Shown: in pieces, positions 18,092 to 28,034 of the stretch
How the letters are laid out: the number at the start of each line of letters is the position of its first letter
How positions within the stretch are numbered: position 1 is the stretch's first letter
Assembly (NCBI RefSeq): GCF_042663585.1
Contig: NZ_JBHTAN010000006.1
Span: forward strand, 744,001 to 808,000
Length of the DNA: 64,000 nucleotides
DNA from: Natranaeroarchaeum sp042663585
GTDB taxonomy: Archaea; Halobacteriota; Halobacteria; Halobacteriales; Natronoarchaeaceae
Direction of reading: 5' to 3'
Made by a program: the position numbers and the translations under genes
Notes under the pieces: generated by a model
What the model was told of the DNA's origin: nothing
Databases searched by the model: none
The model's input: the letters and a program-made list of their open reading frames with translations, nothing else

Positions 18092-19459
18092 ATGAGCGAA
18101 AAAAACACTAGCAATTCGAACCACTCACGACGTAAGATTATCCAAGCAGCGAGCGCGCTTGGTGTCGCCGGTACGACTGGCCTCGCCGGCTGTCTCGGCG
18201 GCGGCGACGAGAACGGCGACGAGAACGGCACCGAGAACGGCGACGAGAACGGCACCGAGAACGGCGACGAGAACGGCAACGAGGCCAGTCAGCAAGAGAT
18301 GGAACTCGTCCACTGGTGGACGGCCGGTGGCGAGGAGGAAGCACTGAACGCCCTGCTGACTGGGTTTAAGGAGGAGTATGGCTACGACGATAGCAATATC
18401 AACGAGAACCCCGCACCGGGTGGTGCTGGATCCGCAGTCGACGCTGCAATCCAGTCGCGGATCATCGATCAGGACCCGCCGTCCTCGTTCCAGATCTGGC
18501 CTGGCGAGTCGCTCCGTCCGTACACCGATGCAGACGTGCTGGCGGACATCGGCGACATCTGGTCCGACGACATGCAGGACGCGTACGTCCAGGGGGTTCA
18601 GGACACTGCACAGCCCGACGGCAATTACGTCAGCGTCCCAATCAATATTCACCGGCTGAACAACCTCTTTTATAACACTGATGTCCTCGACGACGCGGGC
18701 GTCGACCCGGCGAATATCAACGACCCCGAAGGGCTACTCGATGCGCTACAGACTATCGACGATGCTGGCTACACGGCCTTCGCTCACCAGACGGGCTCAG
18801 TCTGGTCGACGCTCCAGCTATGGGAAACGGTGTTCATCGGTCACACCGGCGTCGATGACTTCATGTCGTTCCTCGACCGGGATGTCGACAGTCTCGAAGA
18901 GGAGATTCGTGCTTCGCTACAACTCGTTGCTGACTACAGAGAGTACTTCAGCCCCGATGCCAGTTCGATCGCATGGGACGAGGCGAACGGCCAGGTGATT
19001 GACGGGGAGGCTGCCTTCATCCATCAGGGCGACTGGGCGGCCGGCCAGTACGGTGCCACCGACCTCACATACGGCGAGCAGTGGGACCACATCGCGTTCC
19101 CGGGGACAGAGGGAACGTACTCGCTGGTCATGGACTCCTTCGTGATGCCCGAGCCGAACCCGTCGCCGGAACTCACCAAGGACTTCCTGACCTACTGTGG
19201 ATCGATCGACGCACAGCAGCGGTTCAACAGTATCAAGGGCTCGATCCCGCCCCGAACTGACGTCCCGTCCGACGAGTTCGGTCCGTTCCTCCAGAGCCAG
19301 ATGGAGGACTTCGAGAGCTCGGACCAGCAGCCGCCGACGATCGCACATGGATCGGGTATCGATCCGCAAGGCAAGAGCGTTCTCGAGGAAATCTTCTCCG
19401 GGTTCATCGAGAACTGGGACGCAGATGCGACGACGGCTCGCATCCTCGACGAGCTGTAA
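18092..19459 (+). CDS. Sugar ABC transporter substrate-binding lipoprotein
   Basis: A 455-residue extracellular solute-binding protein of the COG1653 type. The N-terminus has a Tat-like HSRRKIIQAAS motif followed by a hydrophobic stretch and lipobox LAGC with Cys34, so it is exported folded and lipid-anchored. After a repetitive acidic linker the mature domain begins ELVHWWTAGGEEEALNAL. The VSVPINIHRLN segment resembles bacterial glucose/mannose-binding GtsA-type proteins, so a hexose is the best substrate guess. It is the first gene of an SBP-permease-permease-ATPase set; the first permease starts 15 bases after its stop. A palindrome over its TATA region suggests substrate-dependent repression. 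Confidence 0.88.
   Translation: MSEKNTSNSNHSRRKIIQAASALGVAGTTGLAGCLGGGDENGDENGTENGDENGTENGDENGNEASQQEMELVHWWTAGGEEEALNALLTGFKEEYGYDDSNINENPAPGGAGSAVDAAIQSRIIDQDPPSSFQIWPGESLRPYTDADVLADIGDIWSDDMQDAYVQGVQDTAQPDGNYVSVPINIHRLNNLFYNTDVLDDAGVDPANINDPEGLLDALQTIDDAGYTAFAHQTGSVWSTLQLWETVFIGHTGVDDFMSFLDRDVDSLEEEIRASLQLVADYREYFSPDASSIAWDEANGQVIDGEAAFIHQGDWAAGQYGATDLTYGEQWDHIAFPGTEGTYSLVMDSFVMPEPNPSPELTKDFLTYCGSIDAQQRFNSIKGSIPPRTDVPSDEFGPFLQSQMEDFESSDQQPPTIAHGSGIDPQGKSVLEEIFSGFIENWDADATTARILDEL
18206..18283 (+). repeat. Tandem DENG/TENG repeat encoding a lipoprotein linker
   Basis: Six back-to-back 12-base units of the form gacgagaacggc/accgagaacggc, plus a partial unit, encode an Asp/Glu-Asn-Gly repeat right after the lipobox cysteine. 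It forms a flexible acidic spacer between the membrane anchor and the binding domain. The near-identical units make it prone to length change by slippage. Confidence 0.8.
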
Positions 19460-19474
19460 ATAGGGTCCACACCT

Positions 19475-20539
19475 ATGATTCATATATTTCGACGAATACT
19501 GAACCGATTACGGGCCGGTAATCCGCGAGATCGGCGTGAGGGCTCCTCCGATGGCACCGGTGATTCCGGTGCGGATAGCGATGCGATTCGTACCGACGGC
19601 GGCGAGTCGGTGAGCGCTACCTCGACCCCCACGGTCAGCGTCAGCACCCGAATCAGACGTCTGTTCCAGGACGAGCGCGTCGCCGGGCTTCTCTTTTGGG
19701 TTCCGCCGTTTCTCCTGATGGGGTGGTTCGTATACGGCGCTATCGGCTGGAACGTCGTGATTTCGCTGACCGACTGGAGCGGTCTTGGTCAGCCCCTCTA
19801 CGATTCGTTCGATCTCGGTATGTATCGAGACTTGCTGTCCGACCCCTCGTTCAAGGTCGCAGCACGTAACCAGGTCGTGCTCATGATCAGCTTTACAGTC
19901 GCGGCGCTGGGTCTCGGACTGTTGTTAGCGATCATGATCGACCAGAATATCCGGTTCGAGAACACGTTCCGGACAGTCTATCTGCTCCCGATGGCCCTCT
20001 CGTTCGTCGTCACGGCTATCTTCTGGTCGTGGCTCTACAACGCGGACATCGGTCTGATCAATCAGGCACTGGAGACGGTTGGATTGGGCGCAGTGGCGCT
20101 GGACTGGCTGGGCAATCCGCGGACGAAACTGGCTGCAATCATCGTCGCACTGACCTGGCAGTTCAGCGGCTACTGTATGATCGTCTATCTCGCGGCGCTC
20201 CGTGCGATCCCGAACGAGCACTACGAGGCCGCCAAGGTCGACGGTGCCTCCACATTCCGGATGTACTGGCGAGTCATCGTCCCGCAGCTTCGGTCGGCGA
20301 CAACCAGCGCGACGGTCGTGTTGATGGTTTTCGCGCTGAAAGCGTTCGATTTCATCTTCGTGATGTTCGGAGACACACCCGGCCCGTCGGCCGATATCCT
20401 GTCGGTGATGATGTTCCGGGAAGCGTTTTCGCGGAGCAACTGGGCGTACGGATCCGCCGTCGCGACAGTGTTGTTCCTGTTGGCACTGGCGATCGTCGTC
20501 CCGTACCTCTACACGCAGCACAAGCGAGGTGACCTCTAA
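19475..20539 (+). CDS. Sugar ABC transporter permease, MalF type
   Basis: A 354-residue inner permease with an extended Ser/Asp-rich cytosolic N-terminus (~residues 1-65) and six predicted membrane helices starting at LLFWVPPFLLMGWFVYGAI. The EAA loop that contacts the ATPase reads EAAKVDGASTFRMYWRVIVP. It pairs with the next permease to form the membrane channel of the sugar importer. Its stop overlaps the next start as TAATG, so the two subunits are coupled for equal synthesis. Confidence 0.9.
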   Translation: MIHIFRRILNRLRAGNPRDRREGSSDGTGDSGADSDAIRTDGGESVSATSTPTVSVSTRIRRLFQDERVAGLLFWVPPFLLMGWFVYGAIGWNVVISLTDWSGLGQPLYDSFDLGMYRDLLSDPSFKVAARNQVVLMISFTVAALGLGLLLAIMIDQNIRFENTFRTVYLLPMALSFVVTAIFWSWLYNADIGLINQALETVGLGAVALDWLGNPRTKLAAIIVALTWQFSGYCMIVYLAALRAIPNEHYEAAKVDGASTFRMYWRVIVPQLRSATTSATVVLMVFALKAFDFIFVMFGDTPGPSADILSVMMFREAFSRSNWAYGSAVATVLFLLALAIVVPYLYTQHKRGDL

Positions 20540-21531
20540 TGACTGATTCCGACACGTCCGACGGTACTCACAGCTCTGACCAGGATTCGACGACAAACGA
20601 TAGCGGGGCCCTCGGACGGGTCCGCGCTCGTCTGAACGCGACCAGTCCGCGACGGCTGGCACTCTATGCCGTCCTCGCAGCAGTGCTAGTGTTGTTTCTG
20701 TCGCCGCTGTGGAGCGGCCTCATGACATCCTTGAAAAATCAGACGGCGTTCGCCACGACCGCTCCGTACATACCACCGTTGCCCGGTGAGATGGTCGCAC
20801 AACCGTGGTTTGAGGCATGGTCACGCCTGCAGGGTGGAATGTTCAACAGCCTACTGTTCGGCATTCCGGCAACGATATTCTCGGCGCTTCTGGGGAGTAT
20901 GGCCGCGTTCGGACTCACCAAGATCGACTGGCGGGGACAGTTGGCAGTCCTCTTGCTGTTCGTAGCCGGCGTGTTCATCCCCTACCAGTCCGTTCTGGTC
21001 CCACTTCGGGTTTTCTGGGGGATGGTCGAGATCGAGAGTATGATGCTGACCGCAGAGTCGAGCGTCGCGGTGCTCCCAGTGCTACCCGCGCTGTTCGCCG
21101 CGCTGGCGGAACGTGCTGATCTGATCGAGTTGATGATCACACACACCGCCTTCGGTATCCCGATCTGTACCGTGCTGTTCCGGGGCTACTACCTGACGAT
21201 CGACAACGATATTCTCGAGGCGGCCAAGATCGACGGCGCATCGACGATCCGCGTCTACTGGCGCATCATCCTGCCGCTCTCGAAGCCGATGTTCGCGGTT
21301 ACGCTCATCTACCAGTTCACGAATATCTGGAACGACCTGCTGTTCGCACTGGTGCTCGTAACCTCGTCGAGCAGTCACGTTGCCACCCAGAAACTCAACG
21401 AGTTGCAGGGTGCAATGGTCTCCGAATACAACCTACAGATGGCGGGTGCGTTCCTCGTGGCGCTCCCGACGCTGATCATCTACGTCGTGTTCGGTAAACA
21501 GTTCGCGAAAGGAGTCGCGGGAGAACAATGA
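20539..21531 (+). CDS. Sugar ABC transporter permease, MalG type
   Basis: A 330-residue second permease with six predicted helices, beginning near LALYAVLAAVLVLFLSPLW after a Ser/Asp-rich cytosolic tail of ~45 residues. The EAA loop reads EAAKIDGASTIRVYWRIILP. The C-terminus ends FGKQFAKGVAGEQ, typical of MalG-like carbohydrate permeases. It is co-translated with the preceding permease. The ATPase gene follows after a 93-base gap. Confidence 0.9.
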   Translation: MTDSDTSDGTHSSDQDSTTNDSGALGRVRARLNATSPRRLALYAVLAAVLVLFLSPLWSGLMTSLKNQTAFATTAPYIPPLPGEMVAQPWFEAWSRLQGGMFNSLLFGIPATIFSALLGSMAAFGLTKIDWRGQLAVLLLFVAGVFIPYQSVLVPLRVFWGMVEIESMMLTAESSVAVLPVLPALFAALAERADLIELMITHTAFGIPICTVLFRGYYLTIDNDILEAAKIDGASTIRVYWRIILPLSKPMFAVTLIYQFTNIWNDLLFALVLVTSSSSHVATQKLNELQGAMVSEYNLQMAGAFLVALPTLIIYVVFGKQFAKGVAGEQ

Positions 21532-21624
21532 TTCGACTGACTAACGGTACACGAATGACAGATATAGACGCGTACGATGGTGGTATCAGTTCGACGAACG
21601 GCGGAGGATCGGAGGTGCTCTCCC

Positions 21625-22806
21625 ATGGCTGATCTGACGCTCGACGGGGTGACGAAAGTGTTTCAGGACGGCAGCGAGGAGGTCGTCGCCGTCGACGACG
21701 TCTCCATCGAGGTCGAAGACGGCGAGTTCCTCGTCCTGGTCGGCCCCTCCGGGTGTGGCAAGTCGACGACGCTGCGGATGGTCGCAGGGCTCGAAACGAT
21801 TACCGAGGGTGCCCTCCGACTCAACGACAGGGTCGTCAACGACACTCCCGCACAGGAGCGCGACATTGCGATGGTCTTCCAGTCGTACGCTCTGTATCCG
21901 CACATGACTGTGCACGGGAACATGAGCTTTGGCCTCGAGGAGTCGACGGATCTCTCCGATAGCGAGATCGACAGCCGGGTCGAGGAAACGGCCTCGATGA
22001 TGGGTATCAACGACCTCCTCGACCGAAAACCCGCCGACCTCTCGGGGGGACAGCGACAGCGGGTCGCACTCGGCCGAGCGATCGTTCGTGAGCCACAGGT
22101 GTTCCTGATGGACGAACCCCTCAGCAACCTGGACGCCAAACTGCGTGCCGAGATGCGGACCGAACTCCAGCGCCTGCAGGAGGACCTGGATACCACGACG
22201 GTCTACGTCACGCACGATCAGACCGAGGCGATGACCATGGGCGACCGAATCGCCATCCTCGACAAGGGTGAACTGCAGCAGGTGGGGACGCCCCTGGAGT
22301 GTTACCATCGGCCCAACAACCAGTTCGTCGCCGGGTTCATCGGAGACCCCTCGATGAACTTCTTCGACCTCGAACTCGACCGCGGATCGGAAGTCGGAAC
22401 CACTGACGGAGCGGCCACCAGTGGTGCATTAGTCAGAGACGGGTTCCAGTACTCGCTGTCCGAGGAGTCTCTCGAAACGCTCGGTGACGTGACGGATGTC
22501 GTACTCGGGGTCCGGCCAGAGGATATCGAACTACTGGAATCCGGGTCCAGCGTGCACGACTACGAGGCAACCGTCGACGTGGTCGAGCCGAAGGGTGACG
22601 AGAACGTTGTCTACCTCGAATTCGAGGGTGCGGACTACGACAGAACGTTTGTCGCCACCGTCGGCGGTATGCATCGTATCGAGGCAGGGCAGTCGATCAC
22701 CGTTCGGTTCCCGGAAGATGCCGTCCATATCTTCGATGGCCGCACCGGAACCGCACTGCAGAACCGTCAACTCTCGGGAACGGAAGAACCGGAACTGACA
22801 TTATAG
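21625..22806 (+). CDS. Sugar ABC transporter ATPase, MalK/UgpC type
   Basis: A 393-residue ATPase that powers the importer. It has Walker A GPSGCGKST, the MVFQSYALYPHMTV Q-loop, signature LSGGQRQRVALGRA, Walker B VFLMDEPLSNLDAK and the H-loop VYVTHDQTEAM. The C-terminal ~120 residues are the OB-fold regulatory domain seen in MalK/UgpC proteins, including a VLGVRPEDIEL segment. I chose ATG 21625, directly before the conserved start; an in-frame start 48 bases upstream would add an unlikely basic tail. It is the last gene of the transporter set; two chemoreceptor genes follow in the same direction. Confidence 0.92.
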   Translation: MADLTLDGVTKVFQDGSEEVVAVDDVSIEVEDGEFLVLVGPSGCGKSTTLRMVAGLETITEGALRLNDRVVNDTPAQERDIAMVFQSYALYPHMTVHGNMSFGLEESTDLSDSEIDSRVEETASMMGINDLLDRKPADLSGGQRQRVALGRAIVREPQVFLMDEPLSNLDAKLRAEMRTELQRLQEDLDTTTVYVTHDQTEAMTMGDRIAILDKGELQQVGTPLECYHRPNNQFVAGFIGDPSMNFFDLELDRGSEVGTTDGAATSGALVRDGFQYSLSEESLETLGDVTDVVLGVRPEDIELLESGSSVHDYEATVDVVEPKGDENVVYLEFEGADYDRTFVATVGGMHRIEAGQSITVRFPEDAVHIFDGRTGTALQNRQLSGTEEPELTL

Positions 22807-22964
22807 CTCCGCGCCAGCGGTCCGCGATCCGATTTTGTCGCTGCTGTCGTCGATCCACCCGATTGGGTGTCGGTCACTCTTGTTCGTGCTATCTAACTTA
22901 TCTCTGAGACCAACATAACTGAAAACCAAAACATTAATAAAACTATTCATCATTACATAATTCG

Positions 22965-25475
22965 ATGTTACACTGGCTTCGCCGTCTCATACCGACAGTA
23001 GTTCGCAGAAGCTACGCGCTGAAATTCGGGATCCTCCTGCTGGTTATTGGGGCCTCTGTCGGCGCGGTGGGTCTGCTGGCGACCGAAGCGATCGGCGCAG
23101 AAGTCCAGGAGAACACCAACGATGAGTACGCGACGCTCGCCGAACAGGAGGCACAGAACCTGCAAGGGTGGTCCGAGAGCAACGAACAACAGGTCCGGAC
23201 GCTCGTCAGAAATCCGGACCTCCGTGGGCTCGGTACCACGGATCTCCGACAGTATACACAGTCTCCGGACAGGGCGCGTGCGATTCACATAATCGACCAG
23301 AACGACCGCAGTATAACGGCCAGTACGGATCGTGAGTTGGTGGGCGAATCCGTCGACAACCTCTCGGTTCCCGATACTGATCGGATGCTCACGGAGCTCG
23401 AACCGTTCTCGGTCTATACTTCGGAGCCGTACCGTCTAGACGACGGTGAGGGGACCCCCGTAGTGACCTACGGACAGGCCACCGAGGACGGCGCTATCGG
23501 GGTCGTGTACACCGTCGAACTCGAGCAGTACGCCGAGAAGTTCAACAGTTACGGCAACGACCGCTCGACCACGCTCGTAGTGGATAGCCAGAGCAGAGTC
23601 GCCTTCGACGATGCTGGCTTCGGCGAGCAACGACAACACTTCCTGCAATCGTACAATGGAGACGTTCTGGAAGGACAGAGTCAGACAATCGGGGCTCGTA
23701 CGGTCGCGGCCTCTGACAGCGCTGGGGCGCTCTCCGCGTACGACTTCCCCGATGAGGAGTACGTCGTCGGCTACGCACCGGTCGACGGCACGGACTGGGT
23801 CGTTCTCGTGCACGAACCAACAGCGGACGCATACGGGTTCGTGGCGACGGTCCAGCGGTTCGGTCTCGGTGCGACGGGTGCAGGCGTGTTACTCATCACA
23901 GTGATGGGGGCAGTTATCGGGCGAAGTACCGCGGTTTCGATCAACCAGCTCACCGAGCGAGCCGAACGCATGGAATCCGGCGATCTAGATGTCGATCTGG
24001 AAACCACACGGATCGACGAGATCGGACAACTTTATGACGGGTTCGCGAACATGCGGGATGCATTACGGGAGCAGATCAGCGAGGCGCAGGCCGCGCGTTC
24101 GCAGGCCGAGTCCGAACGCGAGCGAGTCGAGCGGATCAACGATGACTTGCAACAGAGCGCCGAGGAGTACTGTGCCGTGATGGGGGCCGCCGCGGACGGA
24201 AACCTGTCCGTCCGCGCGGACGTCGATACGGAGAACGAGCAGATGCGTGGCATCGGCGAGGACTTCAACGAGATGCTGGGAGAGATCGAGGTGACCGTTG
24301 CGGACCTGAAACAGTTCGCAGAGCAAGTAGCGGTCGCCTCAGAGCAGGCCACGGCGTCGAGTGAGGAGGTTCGCAGCGCGAGCGAGCAGGTTACCGAGTC
24401 GATCCAGGAGATTTCCGACGGGGCCGAACAACAGAACAACTCGCTCCAATCCGTCAGCCAGGAGATGGGTGGCCTCTCGACGACGACCGAGGAGATCGCC
24501 GCCTCGTCGAACGAGGTCGCCGATATCGCCGAACGGACGGCCCGAACGGGCCGAGAGGGGCGCAAGGCCGCTCAAGAAGCGATCGAGGGGATGAGCAGTA
24601 TCGAACGTGGGAGCCAAGACGCCGTCGAAGAGATCGAGGCCCTACAGGAGGAAGTCTCACAGATCGACGAGTTGCTGGAGTTCATCACCGAAGTGGCCGA
24701 GCAGACGAACATGCTGGCACTCAACGCCAACATCGAGGCCTCTCGATCCAGCGAATCCGGCGACGGGTTCGCCGTCGTCGCCGAGGAGGTCAAAGAGTTA
24801 GCCGCCGAAACGAAAGATGCAGCCGAGGACATCGAGGACCGCCTCGAACGGGTCAAATCACAAACTGACGAGACGGCACTGGAGGTCCAGAAGACGAGCG
24901 ACGAGATCACCAACCACACGGACTCGGTTCGCGATGCCGCCAACGCGCTCGACGAAATCGCCGACTACACACAGGAGACGAATACCGGCGTTCAGGAGAT
25001 CTCTGCGGCGACCGAACAGCAGGCCGCCTCGACGCAGGAGGTGGTCGCGATGGTCGACGAAGCAGCGACGATCTCCGAAGAAACGACCGCGGAGGCGGAA
25101 AACGTCGCCGCGGCGGCCGAGCAACAGACAACCGCACTTACCGAGGTTTCACATTCGGTGTCCGACCTGGCCAACCAGGCCTCACAACTTTCGGAGGCAC
25201 TCGACCGCTTCGAGACCGATGCTTCGGAGGAGCACTCGGATCTCGACACGGGCGGCGAACTCCCCGCAGCGGACGATTCCAGTGAGACTGACGGGGAATC
25301 GACGGAGCGTAGCGACGCTCCCCCGGAGACGGCCGATGCCGATGTGACGACGACGTCGACGGATACCGGGACACCGGCGTCCGAAACGGAGGCGGACAGT
25401 AGCGACGAGTCGGAGGAAGACATGTTCTCGTTCACCGGGACCGACGCAGAGAGCACCGACTCCCGCGAACACTGA
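22965..25475 (+). CDS. Methyl-accepting chemotaxis transducer, copy 1
   Basis: An 836-residue haloarchaeal transducer (Htr-like). A first membrane helix at ~residues 20-45 and a second at ~295-320 enclose an extracellular Cache-like sensor of ~250 residues. HAMP sequences follow (ESGDLDVDLETTRIDEIGQL, then a second near residue 400), and then the coiled-coil signalling domain with its hairpin tip EQTNMLALNANIEASR near residue 577. An acidic Ser/Thr/Asp tail of ~80 residues closes the protein. It would control CheA and flagellar bias in response to an extracellular ligand. It lies 158 bases after the sugar ATPase and is a close paralogue of the next gene, so it may sense the transported sugar. 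Confidence 0.9.
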   Translation: MLHWLRRLIPTVVRRSYALKFGILLLVIGASVGAVGLLATEAIGAEVQENTNDEYATLAEQEAQNLQGWSESNEQQVRTLVRNPDLRGLGTTDLRQYTQSPDRARAIHIIDQNDRSITASTDRELVGESVDNLSVPDTDRMLTELEPFSVYTSEPYRLDDGEGTPVVTYGQATEDGAIGVVYTVELEQYAEKFNSYGNDRSTTLVVDSQSRVAFDDAGFGEQRQHFLQSYNGDVLEGQSQTIGARTVAASDSAGALSAYDFPDEEYVVGYAPVDGTDWVVLVHEPTADAYGFVATVQRFGLGATGAGVLLITVMGAVIGRSTAVSINQLTERAERMESGDLDVDLETTRIDEIGQLYDGFANMRDALREQISEAQAARSQAESERERVERINDDLQQSAEEYCAVMGAAADGNLSVRADVDTENEQMRGIGEDFNEMLGEIEVTVADLKQFAEQVAVASEQATASSEEVRSASEQVTESIQEISDGAEQQNNSLQSVSQEMGGLSTTTEEIAASSNEVADIAERTARTGREGRKAAQEAIEGMSSIERGSQDAVEEIEALQEEVSQIDELLEFITEVAEQTNMLALNANIEASRSSESGDGFAVVAEEVKELAAETKDAAEDIEDRLERVKSQTDETALEVQKTSDEITNHTDSVRDAANALDEIADYTQETNTGVQEISAATEQQAASTQEVVAMVDEAATISEETTAEAENVAAAAEQQTTALTEVSHSVSDLANQASQLSEALDRFETDASEEHSDLDTGGELPAADDSSETDGESTERSDAPPETADADVTTTSTDTGTPASETEADSSDESEEDMFSFTGTDAESTDSREH

Positions 25476-25727
25476 TCCCCTCTCCGGGGTCAGCGATACC
25501 GCATTGGTAATCCCGTCGTCGCTGGAGGCCCCGGCGGGGTGTGGTTCGTTCCGAGTGTGGATCGACGTCTCTGGCTATCACGTATTCGATGACCTAACCA
25601 GTATGCTAGATGTATTTCTCTGTTAACTATCTGTTACAGCAAACCGATACGAACTACAAAGTATAAAAAATTTACAATTTGCCTGTAGTCAGGAGGTTTA
25701 AGCTATTTCGTCAACAGCGTACAGTAT
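25476..25727 (+). promoter_or_regulatory. Promoter region of the second transducer
   Basis: A 252-base gap between the two transducers. The last ~120 bases are AT-rich, and a TATA-like tttaag lies at 25697-25702, about 26 bases before ATG 25728. This suggests its own near-leaderless promoter rather than read-through only. Confidence 0.4.
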
Positions 25728-28034
25728 ATGTTTAATATTCTACGACGGATGATCCCAAACAGGGTGCGGCGGAGTTACGCCCTGAAGTTTGGAATCGTCC
25801 TCCTGATCATTGGGGTGTCCGTCGGGATGATCGGACTGTTGGCGACCGAAGCGATCGGTGCACAGGTTCAGGACGACGCTAACGATGAGTTCGCGACGCT
25901 TGCGGAACAGGAGGCCCAGAGTCTCCAGGCCTGGTCCGAGAGCAACGAACAACGGGTCCGGACGCTCGTCCGGAACCCTGAACTGCGGAGCCTTAGCACG
26001 ACGCAACTGCGCCAGTACACTCAGGCACCCGACAGGGCTCATGCGATCCATATTGTCGATGCCGGGGATGGAACGATTACGGCGAGTACGGATCGTGGCG
26101 TCGAAGGAGAGGGTATCGACGTGCTTTCGATTCCGGACTCGGACCGACTGCTGGAAGGACTCGGGCCGTTCTCTGTCTACCGGTCGGAGCCCTACCGTCT
26201 GGACGATGGTGAGGGGTCACCTGTCGTAACGTACGCACAGACGACTGGTGACGGCGCTATCGGGGTCGTCTACACAGTCGAACTGCAGCAGTACACGGAG
26301 ACGTTCAACAGTTACGGAGACGACCGGTCGACTACACTCGTCCTCGACAGTCGGAACAGAGTCGTTTTCGACGACGCCCACTACGGTACTGAAGGAGATA
26401 ACTTCCTGTCGGAGTACGGTGCCAGCAGCGCGCTCGACGACGAGAACGGGCTGTCGGGAGCTCATACGGTGGCGGGTAGTAACCGCGCCGATGCGCTTTC
26501 CGAGTACGGTTTCCCCGAGGAGGAGTACGTCGTCGGCTATGCACCGGTCGACGGCACGGACTTTACTGTCCTGGTGCATCAGCCGACCGCTGACGCGTAC
26601 GGGTTCGTGACGACCGTCCAGCGCTTCGGGTTCGCCGCAACCGCGACGGCTATGATCCTGATCACTGCTATCGGTGCTGTACTCGGCCGGAATACGGCGC
26701 TTTCGATCAACCGACTGACTGATCGTGCTGCTCTAATGGAGGACGGTGATCTGGACGTCGACCTGGCGACCGAACGTATCGACGAAATCGGTCAGCTATA
26801 CCTGGCGTTCGATGGCATGCGTCTCTCGCTACGGGAGCAGATCGAAATGGCTCAGCAAGCGCGACAAGAGGCCGAACAGGAGCGTCGACGGATCGAAGAG
26901 ATGAACGAGGATCTCACAAAGACGGCCAATGAGTACGCGGACGTGATGCAGGCGGCCGCAGCGGGCGATCTAACCGCACGCATGGATCCTGCGGCCACGG
27001 AGACCGATGCGATGTGGGAGGTCGCCCACGAGTTCAACAGCATGATCGAAGAACTCGAACACACTATCGCCCAACTGAACCAGTTCGCGAGCGAAGTTTC
27101 GGCCGCCAGCGAACGGGTGACTGCGTCGAGTGAGGCCGTTCGATCCTCGTCGGAGCGTGTCGCCAGCTCGGTCCAGCAGATTTCGGCGGGAGCAGACCGT
27201 CAGAACGACTCGTTGCAGGACGTGAAAGCGGAGATATCCGATCTCTCCTCGACCACCCGAAGTATCGCAACGTCGTCAAACGAGGTTGCCAATATTGCAG
27301 AAAAAACGGCTCGTACCGGTGCGGAAGGGCAGGAAGCGGCCCAGGAGGTGGTCGCAGGTATCGGCCAGATCGAAGCCGAGTCCGAGCGTGCGGTCGAGCA
27401 GATAGAGGAACTGGGCGAGGAGGTCGCCCAGATCGACGAACTCATCGATCAGATCCAGGAGATCGCGGATCAGACGAATATGCTGGCGCTCAGTGCAAAC
27501 CTCGAAGCCGTCCGCTCGCCCGGGGGCGAGCAGGACGATGGGTTCGACAAGGTCGCCCAGGAGGTCAAAGAGCTATCCACGGATGCGAAATCTGCCGCAG
27601 GGGAGATCGAAACCCGACTGGGACGCATCCGGACACAGACCGAACAGTCTATCGATGCCGTCGAAAAGACGAGCGACCGAATCGAAGACGCGAGCAGCAG
27701 CGTTCAACACGCCGCCGAGGCGCTCGAATCCATCGCCACGTACGCCGACGAAACGTCCTCCGGCGTTCAGGAGATTTCCTCCGCGACCCAACAACAGATG
27801 ATCTCGACCCGGGAGGTCGAACAGCGGATCAGCGAAGTAGCGTCGATCAGTCAGGAGACGGCTTCGGAGGCGAACACGGTCGTCGCTGCTACCGAAGAAC
27901 AGACGAACGCCCTTACCGAGGTTTCCGGTTCGATGTCCGATCTGGCAACACGTGCTACACAACTGGCCGACGCACTGGACCGCTTCGATGCCGACGGTGA
28001 CGCCGAACCCGGTGGGCCGATCGACGTTCTCTAG
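25728..28034 (+). CDS. Methyl-accepting chemotaxis transducer, copy 2
   Basis: A 768-residue paralogue of the preceding transducer with the same order: membrane helix (~residues 20-45), Cache-like extracellular sensor, second helix (~298-322), HAMP units, and a signalling coiled coil with tip DQTNMLALSANLEAVR near residue 579. The N-terminal 80 residues are almost the same as copy 1 (shared GLLATEAIGA and WSESNEQ stretches), while the distal sensor differs more. It lacks the long acidic tail. Tandem duplication followed by sensor divergence is the simplest reading. Ligand is unknown. Confidence 0.9.
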   Translation: MFNILRRMIPNRVRRSYALKFGIVLLIIGVSVGMIGLLATEAIGAQVQDDANDEFATLAEQEAQSLQAWSESNEQRVRTLVRNPELRSLSTTQLRQYTQAPDRAHAIHIVDAGDGTITASTDRGVEGEGIDVLSIPDSDRLLEGLGPFSVYRSEPYRLDDGEGSPVVTYAQTTGDGAIGVVYTVELQQYTETFNSYGDDRSTTLVLDSRNRVVFDDAHYGTEGDNFLSEYGASSALDDENGLSGAHTVAGSNRADALSEYGFPEEEYVVGYAPVDGTDFTVLVHQPTADAYGFVTTVQRFGFAATATAMILITAIGAVLGRNTALSINRLTDRAALMEDGDLDVDLATERIDEIGQLYLAFDGMRLSLREQIEMAQQARQEAEQERRRIEEMNEDLTKTANEYADVMQAAAAGDLTARMDPAATETDAMWEVAHEFNSMIEELEHTIAQLNQFASEVSAASERVTASSEAVRSSSERVASSVQQISAGADRQNDSLQDVKAEISDLSSTTRSIATSSNEVANIAEKTARTGAEGQEAAQEVVAGIGQIEAESERAVEQIEELGEEVAQIDELIDQIQEIADQTNMLALSANLEAVRSPGGEQDDGFDKVAQEVKELSTDAKSAAGEIETRLGRIRTQTEQSIDAVEKTSDRIEDASSSVQHAAEALESIATYADETSSGVQEISSATQQQMISTREVEQRISEVASISQETASEANTVVAATEEQTNALTEVSGSMSDLATRATQLADALDRFDADGDAEPGGPIDVL

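Noticed and set aside
17857..18279. 140-codon minus-strand frame opposite the lipoprotein start
   Set aside because: Its N-terminal Ser/Pro/Phe repeat is the antisense of the DENG repeat. Only its last ~25 codons, outside the lipoprotein gene, could be relic coding sequence.
18206..18283. Tandem repeat as a CRISPR array
   Set aside because: Units are contiguous 12-mers with no spacers and encode a protein linker in frame.
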